DNA of 64,000 nucleotides from an uncultured Rickettsiella sp. (GCA_947058615.1 CAMSHF010000001.1:186001-250000), one strand, 5' to 3'; shown: positions 16,454 to 26,252, counted from the first letter of the stretch. The notes: generated by a model not told the origin, from the letters alone. Program-made: numbers and translations.

Positions 16454-17518
16454 ATGAATAGCCCCAAGAAAATTCTTATTGTTAGCCCTGCATGGATAGG
16501 GGATATCGTCATTGCGCAATCCTTATTTAAATATATCAAACAACGGAATTCAGAAACAATAATTGATATTTTAGCGCCTGCCTACAGTCATGAATTATAT
16601 TCTATTATGCCAGAGATTAACGAAATATTTGTTATGCCTTTAGGACACTCTCAATTTCAATTGAGAAAACGGTGGCAGATTGGCAAATCGTTGCGCATTA
16701 AAAAGTATTGCCAGGCAATTATTCTTCCGAACTCATGGAAATCTGCAATCATTCCTTTTGTCGCTCACATACCGCTAAGAACAGGGTGGCTTGGCGAAAT
16801 GCGTTTTGGATTATTAAATGATTGGCGAATATTAAATAAAAAAATATATTCCATGATGGTCCAACGGTTCTTAATGTTAGGAGCAACTAAAACTTTAGCT
16901 AAAACTAATAAAAATTTAGACTGGCAATCGTTTCAACCTCGTCTAGAAATTAAGAAAAATCATGAAAATATTAAGTTTAGAAACTTATTTTTAGTTGAAG
17001 AGAAACCTTTACTTATACTATGTCCTGGTGCCGCCTATGGTCCTGCAAAATGTTGGCCTGCGGAATACTTTGCAGAAATTGCAAATTATAAAAAACCAAA
17101 AGATTGGCAAATTGTATTATTGGGTTCTGAATCTGATAAGTCTACGGGGGTTAAAATACAGGAACTTACTAAAAACGCTTGTATTGATCTGATTGGTAAA
17201 ACATCTTTAATAGAAGCTATAAATGTTCTATCTTCTGCTACATTAGTTATTAGCAATGATTCGGGACTCATGCATTTAACCGCAGCTTTAAATCGACCTT
17301 TAATTGCACTTTATGGCTCAAGTAGCCCAGAATTTACACCTCCTTTATCTACAAAAGCTAAACTACTTTATTTAAAACTTAGCTGTAGTCCTTGTTTTGA
17401 AAGAAAATGTCCTCTCGTTCATTTGAATTGTCTAAAAGAATTAACACCAAAAATTGTCTTAAAAACCATTGATGACTTAATAAATAATAAAAATTTATTT
17501 ACCGATACAAAAGCTTGA
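16454..17518 (+). CDS. waaF: ADP-heptose:LPS heptosyltransferase II WaaF
   Basis: GT-B fold glycosyltransferase (family GT9) adding the second L,D-heptose to the LPS inner core at the cytoplasmic face of the inner membrane. Seen: the N-terminal ILIVSPAWIGDIVIAQSL, the LPNSWKSA and RTGWLGEMR segments typical of WaaF, and the C-terminal nucleotide-sugar site ISNDSGLMHLTAAL with GSSSPEFTPP. Length of 354 aa is normal. The hldE and hldD genes that make its donor are at 42–45 kb. The 3' end overlaps the convergent mnmE gene by 24 bp, an unusually compact arrangement. Confidence 0.95.
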   Translation: MNSPKKILIVSPAWIGDIVIAQSLFKYIKQRNSETIIDILAPAYSHELYSIMPEINEIFVMPLGHSQFQLRKRWQIGKSLRIKKYCQAIILPNSWKSAIIPFVAHIPLRTGWLGEMRFGLLNDWRILNKKIYSMMVQRFLMLGATKTLAKTNKNLDWQSFQPRLEIKKNHENIKFRNLFLVEEKPLLILCPGAAYGPAKCWPAEYFAEIANYKKPKDWQIVLLGSESDKSTGVKIQELTKNACIDLIGKTSLIEAINVLSSATLVISNDSGLMHLTAALNRPLIALYGSSSPEFTPPLSTKAKLLYLKLSCSPCFERKCPLVHLNCLKELTPKIVLKTIDDLINNKNLFTDTKA

Positions 17519-18886
17519 AAAAATTTTTTCTAACAAATCATTCGTCGTAAACTGACCGGTAATTTCCCCTAAATAATTTTGTGCTATAAAAAGATCTTCG
17601 GCAAGCAATTCTGGAAAGTGATTTTCTTTTAATTTTAGTAATCCATTAGATAGCGCAACTTCGGTATTCATTAAAGCCTCTAAATGTCTACGTCTAGCAC
17701 TAAAATTACCTTCAGAAGAAGTAGTAAATCCTATACGTTTTTTTAAATAATTACATAGTAATGTTAGACCTTCACCCGTCTTTGCAGACAATTTTATAAC
17801 ATCAAACTCCATTTCTTTATCTATGCTTGCTTTTTCTTGTTTAAGATCGATTTTGTTTCTTATAATAATAATACGTTTATCAATAAAAATATTTTCAAAA
17901 AAATTCTGCTGCTCTTTCCAAAATTTTAAATCTCCAATCCAAGTGGTCGTATGATCAACTACCCATAAAATAAAATCCGCTTTAGCTATTTCTGCTAACG
18001 TTCGTTTAATACCTTCTGTTTCGATTTCGTCGGTAGTAATTCTAAGCCCCGCAGTATCTACAACATTTAAAAATAAACCTTCTATTTGAATCTTTTCCCT
18101 AATAACATCGCGAGTAGTACCCGCAAAAGAGGTTACAATTGAAGATTCTTGTGCACTTAGTTTATTTAGTAAACTTGATTTCCCTGCATTGGGTGGACCC
18201 ACAATAGCAAGGCTTATTCCTTCCCGTAATAAACTGCCTTGCTTTGCTAAATTTTTTACTTTTTGAATATCCGCTAGAATAAAGTGTAATTTATTAGTAA
18301 TTTCTGTGTTTTTTAAAAAATCGATATTTTCTTCTGAAAAATCAATTGATGCTTCTAACCGCGCTCTTAAATCTATTAAAGTATCTCTCATCTGCGTTAT
18401 GTGCTGTGAAAAATCTCCTTGTAGTGAGCGCATTGCTGCACGAGCCGCTTGTTCCGATTCGGCATCGATTAAGTCTGAAATAGCTTCCGCTTGCACAAGA
18501 TCTATTTTTGAATTTAAAAAAGCCCGCTCTGTGAATTCACCGGGTCGAGCCAATCGCGCACCTAGTTGAATCACACGTTTCAATAAACAATCTATAACAA
18601 CAGGCCCTCCGTGACCTTGTAATTCAAGTACATCTTCACCTGTAAAAGAATTAGGAGCAGGGAAATACAAACCAAGACCTTGATCGATAGTACTTCCATC
18701 TTCTGCCAAGAATGAAAGATATTCTGCAACTCTTTTTTTCGGGATATGGCCCAGTAGTTGAGTGGCGATAGGTTGAACATTTGAACCTGAAATACGAATA
18801 ACAGCCACTCCCGCTCTACCATGAGATGTTGCCAAAGCGACAATGGTTTGATTATCCTTCTTTAAAATAGCTTCAAAATTATTCAC
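17495..18886 (-). CDS. mnmE: tRNA uridine-5-carboxymethylaminomethyl modification GTPase MnmE
   Basis: GTPase that with MnmG modifies U34 of certain tRNAs. Seen: N-terminal folate-binding TrmE domain (GPVVIDCLL, RPGEFTERAFLN), a central helical domain, an inserted G domain with GPPNAGKSSLLN, DTAGL and RNKID, and the C-terminal FCIGK whose Cys is conserved. Length of 463 aa is typical. It follows yidC on the minus strand, as in many gammaproteobacteria; mnmG is not in this window. The 3' end overlaps waaF. Confidence 0.97.
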   Translation of the reverse strand: MNNFEAILKKDNQTIVALATSHGRAGVAVIRISGSNVQPIATQLLGHIPKKRVAEYLSFLAEDGSTIDQGLGLYFPAPNSFTGEDVLELQGHGGPVVIDCLLKRVIQLGARLARPGEFTERAFLNSKIDLVQAEAISDLIDAESEQAARAAMRSLQGDFSQHITQMRDTLIDLRARLEASIDFSEENIDFLKNTEITNKLHFILADIQKVKNLAKQGSLLREGISLAIVGPPNAGKSSLLNKLSAQESSIVTSFAGTTRDVIREKIQIEGLFLNVVDTAGLRITTDEIETEGIKRTLAEIAKADFILWVVDHTTTWIGDLKFWKEQQNFFENIFIDKRIIIIRNKIDLKQEKASIDKEMEFDVIKLSAKTGEGLTLLCNYLKKRIGFTTSSEGNFSARRRHLEALMNTEVALSNGLLKLKENHFPELLAEDLFIAQNYLGEITGQFTTNDLLEKIFSSFCIGK

Positions 18887-18902
18887 TCACTTTTAACCAT
18901 AG

Positions 18903-20534
18903 TCATCGTTTCTTTTTTGATAAATCAATGCTCATTCGACGCATAATAAACCATTGCTGTAAAATTGAAAGCGCATTATTAACAACCCAATATAAAACTA
19001 ATCCGGAAGGAAAATTTAAAAACAAAGCCGTAAAAAAAATAGGTAAAAACTGCATCACTTTAGCCTGAGTAGGGTCTGGCGGTGGTGGATTTAAGCGCTG
19101 CTGAATAAACATAGTTATACCCATTAAAATGGGTAAAATATAATAGGGATCTTTGGCCGACAAATCATGAATCCACAATATGAAAGGCGCTTGTCGCAAT
19201 TCAACACTTTCTAATAACATCCAATAAAGCGCAATAAATACCGGAATCTGTACCAAAATAGGCAAGCAACCCCCCAAAGGATTCACTTTTTCGGCTTTAT
19301 AGAGCTCCATAGTCGCTTGTGTAAGTTTTTGCTTATCATCGCTGTAGCGCTCTCTAAGGGCTTGTAAACGGGGTTGCAAATTACGCATACTGGCCATGGA
19401 TCGGTAACTTTTTGCCGATAAATGATAAAAAGCCAGTTTAATTAACACCGTGACGATAACTATTGACCAACCCCAATTTCCAACATATTGGTGAATATGC
19501 TTTAGCAACCAAAAAAGCCCCATTGAAATAAACCATAAAATCCCATAGTCCACAGTCAAATCTAAATGTGGAGCGGCCGCTTTTAAACGATCCATAACTT
19601 CTGGGCCAAGATAAAGTTTGCTCTGATTAATAAACTGCATGCCTGGCTGAATTTGGAAAGGCATACCTATCATGCCGAGTGTATAAATATCTCCTTTTGC
19701 ATCGCTATAAAAATGAAACTCTTGACCAGAAGAAGGTATCCAGGCGCCTAAAAAATAATGTTGCAACATGGCCACCCAACCTGATTGAGTTGCCAATGAA
19801 ATATTTCCTTGCGCCATTTTATCAAAACTAATCTTTTGGTAGGGTTTACTCTCAGTAGAAATTGCCCCGCCGATATAAGAGCTAATATTAAATAAACTAC
19901 GTGCTTGTGAAATTTTTTTTTGTTGAAATTGGATATAAAAGCGTCCTTTCCAAATAGAAGACGAATGGTTTAAAATTTGATAACTCATTGGAATCAAATA
20001 TTCACTTCTTTTAAAGATAAATTGTTTTTGAATTTGGACTTTCCCACAAGAGTTACAAATCAAATTAACTTTAATCTCTGGCTGATCGGGCTTTAAAATA
20101 AAATTATTCTGAGAACTTTGATACTGAAATACCTGCTTTTTATCAGGTAGTATAAATCCGCTTTGAGCAACATAATAACTACTACTATCAGGGCTCAATA
20201 ATTGAAAAGGGGGTGAATTAGCTTGATTAGAATATTGTGGGTACTGTAAAAGATTAGCTTTAACAATATTACCTCCTAAGCTATCTATCCAAACATCTAA
20301 CACGTCTGTTTTTACATGAATAAAACGTTGTTGCTGAGTGTTTTTAATTGGAATATTTGTTTCAATCAGAGGTGTTGGCAATTTAATTTCTTTATTATTT
20401 ACCCCTTGTTTTTTTAAAAAATTTGTAGATCCTATTTCTTGACTGTTAGACGGATATTCATTTTGCCATGCGTTCCACAGCATAAACGCTATCAAAAACA
20501 AAGCGCCTAATAAAAAAACACGGGCCAGTTCCAT
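18903..20534 (-). CDS. yidC: membrane protein insertase YidC
   Basis: Inner-membrane insertase, 543 aa. Seen: an N-terminal membrane anchor, a large periplasmic domain (about residues 60–330) and the conserved insertase core (GWSIVIVTVLIKLAFYHLS, LGGCLPILVQIPVFIALYW, and the last helices with FPSGLVLYWVVNNALS). A basic C-terminal tail follows. Membership of the rpmH–rnpA–yidD–yidC–mnmE block is the standard arrangement, which supports the call and cotranscription. It acts with SecYEG or alone to insert proteins such as ATP synthase subunits. Confidence 0.97.
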   Translation of the reverse strand: MELARVFLLGALFLIAFMLWNAWQNEYPSNSQEIGSTNFLKKQGVNNKEIKLPTPLIETNIPIKNTQQQRFIHVKTDVLDVWIDSLGGNIVKANLLQYPQYSNQANSPPFQLLSPDSSSYYVAQSGFILPDKKQVFQYQSSQNNFILKPDQPEIKVNLICNSCGKVQIQKQFIFKRSEYLIPMSYQILNHSSSIWKGRFYIQFQQKKISQARSLFNISSYIGGAISTESKPYQKISFDKMAQGNISLATQSGWVAMLQHYFLGAWIPSSGQEFHFYSDAKGDIYTLGMIGMPFQIQPGMQFINQSKLYLGPEVMDRLKAAAPHLDLTVDYGILWFISMGLFWLLKHIHQYVGNWGWSIVIVTVLIKLAFYHLSAKSYRSMASMRNLQPRLQALRERYSDDKQKLTQATMELYKAEKVNPLGGCLPILVQIPVFIALYWMLLESVELRQAPFILWIHDLSAKDPYYILPILMGITMFIQQRLNPPPPDPTQAKVMQFLPIFFTALFLNFPSGLVLYWVVNNALSILQQWFIMRRMSIDLSKKKR

Positions 20535-20539
20535 ATAAA

Positions 20540-20806
20540 TTAACTCGTTTTAGTTGGTAGATTAGTTACGGGAAGAGATGGGACAGGATCATATCCCCCC
20601 TTATGCCAAGGATGACAACAGAGAAGTCGACGTATGGTCAGATACGGCCCTTTTAAAACACCATGGCGTCTAATTGCTATTAAAGCATACTTTGAGCAGC
20701 TTGGATAAAAACGACAATTATTCCCAATAAAGGGGCTAATGAAGCAACGGTAAACCTGCAATAAAGCGATCAGACTCTTTTGTAATAAACTACTAACCTT
20801 GACCAT
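20540..20806 (-). CDS. yidD: membrane protein insertion efficiency factor YidD
   Basis: Small membrane-associated protein of 88 aa. Seen: an amphipathic N-terminus, then YRCFISPFIGNNCRFYPSCSKYALIAI with the conserved cysteines, and LRRLLCCHPWHKGGYDPVP, all diagnostic of YidD (DUF37). It assists YidC-mediated insertion. It overlaps the end of rnpA by 37 bp and ends five bp before yidC, so it is part of the same operon. Confidence 0.95.
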   Translation of the reverse strand: MVKVSSLLQKSLIALLQVYRCFISPFIGNNCRFYPSCSKYALIAIRRHGVLKGPYLTIRRLLCCHPWHKGGYDPVPSLPVTNLPTKTS

Positions 20807-21156
20807 TGTTTATCTAAATCACACAAAAAAACTTGATTATTATACAAAGACCGATTTGTAACGGCTATGACGATATCTATATCCGGTAATCTATACTGAT
20901 TAAGCCTAAAACTTTCCCTTATGAGACGCTTAAACCGGTTTCTAGATACCGCACTTGGAATTACCCTTTTCGCTATAGCTAAACCTAACCTAGCATAACC
21001 TAAGCCATTAAGCCTAGTATAGAGAACTAAGCCCCCCTGTTTCTGTTTATTCCCTTGTCGAAAAGTTCGTTGAAAGTCTTCCGAACAATGAAGTCGTAAT
21101 AACTTAATGAAACCTTGGTTAGTCTTTAACAAAGAAGAAAAAACCGTGTTAAGCAC
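20770..21156 (-). CDS. rnpA: ribonuclease P protein component
   Basis: Protein subunit of RNase P, which matures tRNA 5' ends. Seen: the [17 protein letters not shown]-terminal block, the RNR-motif region [16 protein letters not shown], and the terminal VV-type strand. Length of 128 aa includes about 18 extra residues before the usual beginning. The start is a GTG that overlaps the last codons of rpmH; no start codon lies nearer to the conserved region, since the Leu codons there are TTA. This overlap indicates translational coupling. The RNA partner rnpB is not in the window. Confidence 0.93.
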   Translation of the reverse strand: MLNTVFSSLLKTNQGFIKLLRLHCSEDFQRTFRQGNKQKQGGLVLYTRLNGLGYARLGLAIAKRVIPSAVSRNRFKRLIRESFRLNQYRLPDIDIVIAVTNRSLYNNQVFLCDLDKQWSRLVVYYKRV

Positions 21157-21283
21157 TTAAGCGCATACGACCTTTAGCACGACGTCGCTTAAGGATTAAA
21201 CGGCCCTTTTTCGTAGCCATTCTCGCTCTAAATCCGTGTGTTCTCTTACGCTTAAGATTACTGGGTTGATATGTTCTTTTCAT
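21149..21283 (-). CDS. rpmH: 50S ribosomal protein L34
   Basis: A 44-residue basic protein reading [14 protein letters not shown] at the N-terminus, then THGFRARM, then a KRRRAKGR segment and a final LSA. This is the canonical L34 sequence. It is the first gene of the rpmH–rnpA–yidD–yidC–mnmE block and its stop region overlaps the GTG start of rnpA. The gene-free origin region lies upstream, with dnaA divergent beyond it. Confidence 0.98.
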   Translation of the reverse strand: MKRTYQPSNLKRKRTHGFRARMATKKGRLILKRRRAKGRMRLSA

Positions 21284-21540
21284 AATTATAATACTACCCC
21301 TAAGGGTTATTTACTTAGTAGAGATGACGTATCTTAGGTGACCCTATTTAGATTGTCAATTTCATTCGGTCGTAAGCAAAAAAGGCACCTGGTTATAAAA
21401 TAGTCTAATCTTGCTCAAAAACGAAGTGGCTAGATATAAAGATAGCGTTCTTAGATGAATTTATCATGGAAAAATTCATAAAAGTTGATAGGGGGGCTTC
21501 AGATCGTTTTAATTCTGTTTTATGGCGTAAATGGTAAAAT

Positions 21541-21596
21541 TCTAAATAAATATCATTTATTTAGATTAAAATTTATCTTTAAAGATAAATTTTAAT
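21541..21596. repeat. two adjoining AT-rich palindromes in the origin region
   Basis: The first is an 11-bp inverted repeat (TCTAAATAAAT/ATTTATTTAGA) with a three-base centre at 21541–21565. The second is a perfect, loop-free 32-bp palindrome at 21565–21596, with arms ATTAAAATTTATCTTT and its exact complement. They share one base. Together they could extrude a double cruciform. They may be part of the DNA-unwinding element or a convergent-promoter structure; neither is proven. Confidence 0.8.
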
Positions 21597-21763
21597 AACA
21601 ATTAACTGAATTAAAGAAATGAAATTTTTTGTAAGTTCAGTTTATTACTAATAATAATAATTTAAAAGATAAATGTAGTAATATAGGAAGGATATTTCTG
21701 TTATTAACTAGATTTTTATTAAATTTTTCATAATCTTAAGTGAAAAAATAAATAAAGAAAGAC

Positions 21764-21772
21764 TGTGAATAA
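21764..21772 (-). promoter_or_regulatory. DnaA box
   Basis: TGTGAATAA on the plus strand, which is TTATTCACA on the minus strand and matches the consensus TTATNCACA exactly. It lies about 550 bp upstream of dnaA inside the rpmH–dnaA intergenic region, consistent with either origin function or dnaA autoregulation. Confidence 0.65.
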
Positions 21773-22323
21773 GTGTTAATCTTTTAACCTAGGTTTCAAA
21801 TTAAAGCTTATAACATTTTTTTTCAATACAAATACACACAGGTTATTGATAATTACTAACAGGCATTAATTTGATCTATCTAAGGTTTAAATATTAGTTA
21901 ACAAATTTTTTATGTTGATTTCTTACGGCTTATAAATACATAGCTTAATCCTAATCTGCTAAATTTTATCTCTTATGCCGTTTTTAATATCGTATACGAG
22001 GTAAATTCTGCTAAGGATTGAGTTTGTTCAAAAAAAGTATATTAGTAGTTGAATTAGGAAGTTTTATAAAATTTAATCGTTTAGATAACTCTCAACTTTT
22101 ATACCAATAATATAAATTTTTTTACTTTTTAAAGTAAATTAAGGGGTTTAAAAGTAATAATTTTAAAAAACCTAAAAATTTTCTATGTATATAAAAATTG
22201 CATTAGAAATTACTTGCAAATAATTTCTATCTTTTTTTAATGGTTTAGGCTAGATAAGCTATAAGAATTATGATATGAACTTAAGTCGGTTAACCGTTTA
22301 TTTTATGTGGTAGAGGAATTATT

Positions 22324-23676
22324 GTGGCAACCGCTTTAGTAACATTCATTTGGCAAAAATGTTTAGATCGACTTCAAGATCATATATCACTCCAAGATTT
22401 TAATACTTGGATACGCCCATTGCAGGCTGAACAAAAAGAAGAACAGCTTATTCTATGGGCACCTAATCAATTTGTTTTACACTGTGTAAACGAAAGATTT
22501 TTAGTTCATATTAATCAGATCTTGACTCAATTAGATGAAGCACCCCCGGAAGTTATACTAAGAGTGGGTAGTCGCGATAATCAAACATCTCAAATTTCCC
22601 CTATATTAAGAAATACTCAAGTTTCTAAGGGAAAATCTAAGATTATTAAGGTTTCAGCAACACATATAAATTCAAATTTTACATTTATTAATTTTGTTGA
22701 AGGTAAATCTAACCAATTAGCACGAGCTGCTTCTGTGCAAGTTGCAGAAAATCCTGGAGGGGCCTACAACCCTTTATTACTTTATGGTGGAGTTGGATTA
22801 GGAAAAACTCATTTAATGCATGCAATTGGTAACGCTATTTTACTTAAAAATCCGCATGCCAAGGTGTTATATCTACATTCAGAACGTTTTGTTTCGGATA
22901 TGATCAGAGCTTTGCAAACAAATACAATTAATGATTTTAAAACTTATTATCGCTCATTAGATGCATTATTAATTGATGATATTCAATTTTTTGCAGGAAA
23001 AGATCGTTCTCAAGAGGAGTTTTTTCACACGTTTAATACCTTATTAGAAAGCCAACAACAAATTGTATTAACATGTGATCGATATCCAAAAGAAATGTCA
23101 GGTGTGGAAGAACGTTTAAAATCACGGCTAGGTTGGGGACTGACAGTGGCTATTGAACCACCTGACCTTGAAACACGAGTTGCTATTTTGATTAGCAAGG
23201 CTGAACAAACCAAAATAAGTTTACCACAGGAGGTAGCTTTTTTTATTGCGAAACGAATTCATTCTAATGTGAGAGAACTTGAAGGTGTATTGAAAAGAGT
23301 AGTGGCTTATGCACAATTTACAGGATTACAAATCACACTTGAGTTGGTACGCGAAGCTATTAAAGATGTGCTCGCCTTACAAGATAAATTAGTCACAGTC
23401 GATAATATTATTAAAACAGTTGCAGAGTATTACAAAATTAAAGTTTCGGATTTACTTTCTAAGCGTCGCACATCTTCTTTGGCGCGTGCGCGTCAAATTG
23501 CTATGGCTCTTGCAAAAGAATTAACAAACCACAGTTTACCTGAACTAGGTCGAGCTTTTGGTGGGCGCGATCATACCACTGTATTGCACGCATTCCGAAA
23601 AATTCAAGAATTAAAAAAAACAAATACTGGCGTTGCTGAAGATTTTATAAATTTATTGCGTACTTTATCGAGTTGA
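22324..23676 (+). CDS. dnaA: chromosomal replication initiator protein DnaA
   Basis: AAA+ initiator that binds DnaA boxes and melts oriC. Seen: domain I ([24 protein letters not shown]), a linker, the Walker [11 protein letters not shown] and Walker [10 protein letters not shown] of domain III, and domain IV with the DNA-binding signature [11 protein letters not shown]. Length of 450 aa is typical. The start is GTG at 22324 with a GAGG about seven bases before. dnaN follows 11 bp downstream. The origin-like region precedes it. Confidence 0.98.
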   Translation: MATALVTFIWQKCLDRLQDHISLQDFNTWIRPLQAEQKEEQLILWAPNQFVLHCVNERFLVHINQILTQLDEAPPEVILRVGSRDNQTSQISPILRNTQVSKGKSKIIKVSATHINSNFTFINFVEGKSNQLARAASVQVAENPGGAYNPLLLYGGVGLGKTHLMHAIGNAILLKNPHAKVLYLHSERFVSDMIRALQTNTINDFKTYYRSLDALLIDDIQFFAGKDRSQEEFFHTFNTLLESQQQIVLTCDRYPKEMSGVEERLKSRLGWGLTVAIEPPDLETRVAILISKAEQTKISLPQEVAFFIAKRIHSNVRELEGVLKRVVAYAQFTGLQITLELVREAIKDVLALQDKLVTVDNIIKTVAEYYKIKVSDLLSKRRTSSLARARQIAMALAKELTNHSLPELGRAFGGRDHTTVLHAFRKIQELKKTNTGVAEDFINLLRTLSS

Positions 23677-23687
23677 GGAAGAAAAAA

Positions 23688-24806
23688 ATGCAATTTACAA
23701 TTAACCGTGAAACTTTATTGAAACCTTTGCAATTGGTAACAGCTGTAATTGAGCGTCGCCAAACTTTACCTATACTTTCAAACCTTTTAATACAATTAAA
23801 AGATAAAAATTTATCTTTATTGGGCACGGATATGGAAGTGGAATTAGCTGGGCGTGTTATTTTAGAAAAGCCAGGAGAATCTGGTAAAACAACAGCTCCG
23901 GCCAGAAAATTAATGGATATTTGTCGAAGTTTACCTGAAAGAAGTGAACTAAAATTCCAACAAAAGAAAGATAAATTATATCTTCAATGTGGCCGTAGTC
24001 GATTTAATTTATCTACTTTACCTGCTTCAGATTTCCCGATGAGTGATGTAGAAGTATTGGATAAACATGCTGAACCGTTAGAGTTTGTTTTGTCACAAAG
24101 GAGCTTACGATCTTTGATAGAATCGACTAATTTTGCTATGGCTCAGCAAGATGTACGTTACTATTTAAATGGGATGTTATGGGAGTTCAATAAAGGAAAT
24201 TTTCGTGCTGTGGCAACTGATGGTCACCGTTTAGCACTTAATGTAAAGCAGGCAAATATAACGGTCGATAGTAACCAAATTATTGTGCCTAGAAAAGCGA
24301 TTTATGAGCTTTCCCGTTTATTAAGTGACGAAGAAAACAATAGCCTAACTATTTTCTTAACTAAGAACCAGCTAAGAATCCATATGCAGGATTATACATT
24401 TACATCAAAGCTAATCGATGGGACATTCCCTGATTATAATAGGGTTATCCCTCAAAGTGGCGATAAAATCCTAGAAATTGATCGAGATTTACTCAAAGCA
24501 TCTTTATCGCGGGTAGGTATTTTGTCTAATGATAAACATAAAAGTGTTTGTTTAGAGTTAAAAACTGGACTATTAAGAATTTTTGCTAATAATCTTGAAC
24601 AAGAGGAAGCGGAAGATCATTTAGACGTGTCTTATTGTGGGGAGGAGCTAAGTATAGCCTTTAATATTAGCTATCTTATGGATGTGTTAAATAGTTTACC
24701 ATCAGGATTAGTTAAAATTACCTTAACCTCTACTGAAGCGAGCGTAAGACTTGAGTCTAAGGAAAAGGATACGGGTGTTTATGTCATCATGCCCATGCGT
24801 TTATAG
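23688..24806 (+). CDS. dnaN: DNA polymerase III beta sliding clamp
   Basis: Processivity clamp, 372 aa. Seen: MQFTINRETLLKPLQLV at the N-terminus, the repeated clamp fold with GTDMEVEL, ATDGHRLA, GTFPDYNRVIP, and a C-terminal YVIMPMRL, which forms the partner-binding pocket edge. I chose the ATG at 23688 because it follows the GAGG at 23675–23678; the in-frame alternative upstream would overlap dnaA. It lies between dnaA and recF in the standard order. Confidence 0.98.
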   Translation: MQFTINRETLLKPLQLVTAVIERRQTLPILSNLLIQLKDKNLSLLGTDMEVELAGRVILEKPGESGKTTAPARKLMDICRSLPERSELKFQQKKDKLYLQCGRSRFNLSTLPASDFPMSDVEVLDKHAEPLEFVLSQRSLRSLIESTNFAMAQQDVRYYLNGMLWEFNKGNFRAVATDGHRLALNVKQANITVDSNQIIVPRKAIYELSRLLSDEENNSLTIFLTKNQLRIHMQDYTFTSKLIDGTFPDYNRVIPQSGDKILEIDRDLLKASLSRVGILSNDKHKSVCLELKTGLLRIFANNLEQEEAEDHLDVSYCGEELSIAFNISYLMDVLNSLPSGLVKITLTSTEASVRLESKEKDTGVYVIMPMRL

Positions 24807-24812
24807 TGTCTT

Positions 24813-25895
24813 ATGCAGTTGGTGCGTCTGAAAGCGAATAGTTTCCGAAATCTTATCGAACTTGATCTTGAGTTTTCACCTGGTTTTAATTTTATTTATG
24901 GACCTAATGGCAGCGGTAAATCGAGTTTACTTGAGGCCATTTATTTTTTGAGTTTAGGTCGATCTTTTCGTAGTAGTTTGGCAAGTCGGGCCATTCAACA
25001 CGGTGCAAAAGGGTTTAATTTATTTTCAAGTATATTAGGAAAATACCCTACAACGTTGGCTCTAGAAAGAATACGTCAAGGAAAAACGAAGGTTAAAATT
25101 GGAAATAATAATAACTCTATTAGTGAGTTGGCTAAATTATTACCGCTACAGTTAATAAATCCCAATAGTTATCATTTATTAAGTGGAGGTCCTAAGGCGC
25201 GTAGACAATTTATCGATTGGGGTGTGTTTCACGTGGAACCACATTTTTTTCAAATTTGGCAACGATTTCAACAGATATTAAGACAACGTAATGCGGCTTT
25301 ACAGCAGCATACTCCTATCAACCAAATTAAAATATGGAATTTAGAACTGGTTGAAATATCGAATCAAGTAACCGTATTTCGAGAAAAGTACGTGCAACAA
25401 TTAACCCCTTTAATTATTGAATTGGTGAAAAAACTTCTTACTTTATCGGGATTAAGTATTGACTTTTATCAGGGTTGGGATAGAAAATATACATTAGATT
25501 CAATTTTGGACAGCTCATTTACGCGTGATTCTAATCTTGCTTATACACAATTTGGTCCACATAGAGCAGATTTAGTAATAAAACTAAATAGGGATCCCGT
25601 TCATGAGATATTATCTCGGGGCGAACAAAAATTATTAACGTGTGCACTTCAATTGGCGCAAGGGATGTTACTAAAAAAGATAACACATAAATCATGTATC
25701 TATTTATTTGATGATTTGTTTGCAGAACTTGATCATGTTAAACAGCATCTGTTTATGAGCTTACTTAATGGTTTGGAAGCTCAAGTTTTTATTACAGTAA
25801 TAGAAGAATCCTTGATAAAAGCATTAAAATCTAGAGTGTTAAAAAAAATATTTCAAGCAGAGAAAGGAAAAATTATAGAAAAATACCCAATTTAA
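24813..25895 (+). CDS. recF: DNA replication and repair protein RecF
   Basis: SMC-like ATPase of the RecFOR recombination mediator pathway that loads RecA at gaps. Seen: Walker A GPNGSGKSSLLEAI near residue 30, the signature LSRGEQKLLTCALQLAQG and Walker B LFDDLFAELD in the C-terminal quarter. Length of 360 aa is typical. It begins six bases after dnaN. In most gammaproteobacteria gyrB follows; here an SMR transporter does. Confidence 0.97.
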   Translation: MQLVRLKANSFRNLIELDLEFSPGFNFIYGPNGSGKSSLLEAIYFLSLGRSFRSSLASRAIQHGAKGFNLFSSILGKYPTTLALERIRQGKTKVKIGNNNNSISELAKLLPLQLINPNSYHLLSGGPKARRQFIDWGVFHVEPHFFQIWQRFQQILRQRNAALQQHTPINQIKIWNLELVEISNQVTVFREKYVQQLTPLIIELVKKLLTLSGLSIDFYQGWDRKYTLDSILDSSFTRDSNLAYTQFGPHRADLVIKLNRDPVHEILSRGEQKLLTCALQLAQGMLLKKITHKSCIYLFDDLFAELDHVKQHLFMSLLNGLEAQVFITVIEESLIKALKSRVLKKIFQAEKGKIIEKYPI

Positions 25896-25925
25896 AGAAA
25901 AAAACTTAATATAAAGAGGGCATAT

Positions 25926-26249
25926 ATGAATTCTTGGTTAACTTTACTGATAGCAGGTTTGTTTGAAGTGGGTTTTACAACATGTATGAAATTGTCAGAG
26001 GGATTTACGCAATTAAAGTACACATTGGGTTTTTTATTTTTTTCTATCTTAAGTTTATATTTTTTAAATAAAGCCATTACACATATACCATTAGGAACAG
26101 CTTATGCCGTATGGACTGGAATAGGAGCTTTTGGTACGGTTTTAATAGGAATTATTTTTTTTAAAGATCCCGTATCTTTGACCAGAATTCTTTTTTTAAT
26201 TTTATTAATAGGGTCTATTTTAGGTTTAAAATTTGTATCATCCCAATAA
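25926..26249 (+). CDS. small multidrug resistance transporter (SugE/Gdx-like)
   Basis: Four-helix SMR protein of 107 aa. Seen: W4 and the essential membrane Glu14 in IAGLFEVGF, followed by LKYTLGFLFF, the AYAVWTGIGAFGTVLIG motif of helix 3, and a hydrophobic C-terminus. SugE/Gdx members export guanidinium in exchange for protons, and EmrE members export quaternary cations; the N-terminus resembles the Gdx subgroup, but the specificity is inferred. It lies where gyrB usually follows recF, 30 bp downstream of that gene. No guanidine riboswitch fits in that gap. Confidence 0.85.
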   Translation: MNSWLTLLIAGLFEVGFTTCMKLSEGFTQLKYTLGFLFFSILSLYFLNKAITHIPLGTAYAVWTGIGAFGTVLIGIIFFKDPVSLTRILFLILLIGSILGLKFVSSQ

Positions 26250-26252
26250 AAC

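Larger units (their letters stand above)
21284..22323. other. probable oriC region (rpmH–dnaA intergenic)
   Basis: A gene-free 1,040-bp stretch of extremely AT-rich sequence between divergent rpmH and dnaA, the place of oriC in pseudomonads and other gammaproteobacteria. It contains one perfect DnaA box (TTATTCACA, minus strand, 21764–21772), an AACCTAGGTT palindrome beside it at 21786–21795, and a stack of long AT palindromes at 21541–21596. A further TTTACTTT/AAAGTAAA inverted repeat lies at 22121–22138. Only one consensus DnaA box was found by eye, so initiation boxes may be diverged or the origin partly elsewhere. The promoters of rpmH and dnaA must also be here. Confidence 0.65.

Noticed and set aside
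21284-22323. a cluster of consensus DnaA boxes
   Set aside because: Only one exact TTATNCACA match was found on either strand; other candidates had two or more mismatches.
25896-25925. guanidine riboswitch upstream of the SMR gene
   Set aside because: Only 30 bp separate the gene from recF, too short for a known guanidine riboswitch, and no fold was seen.
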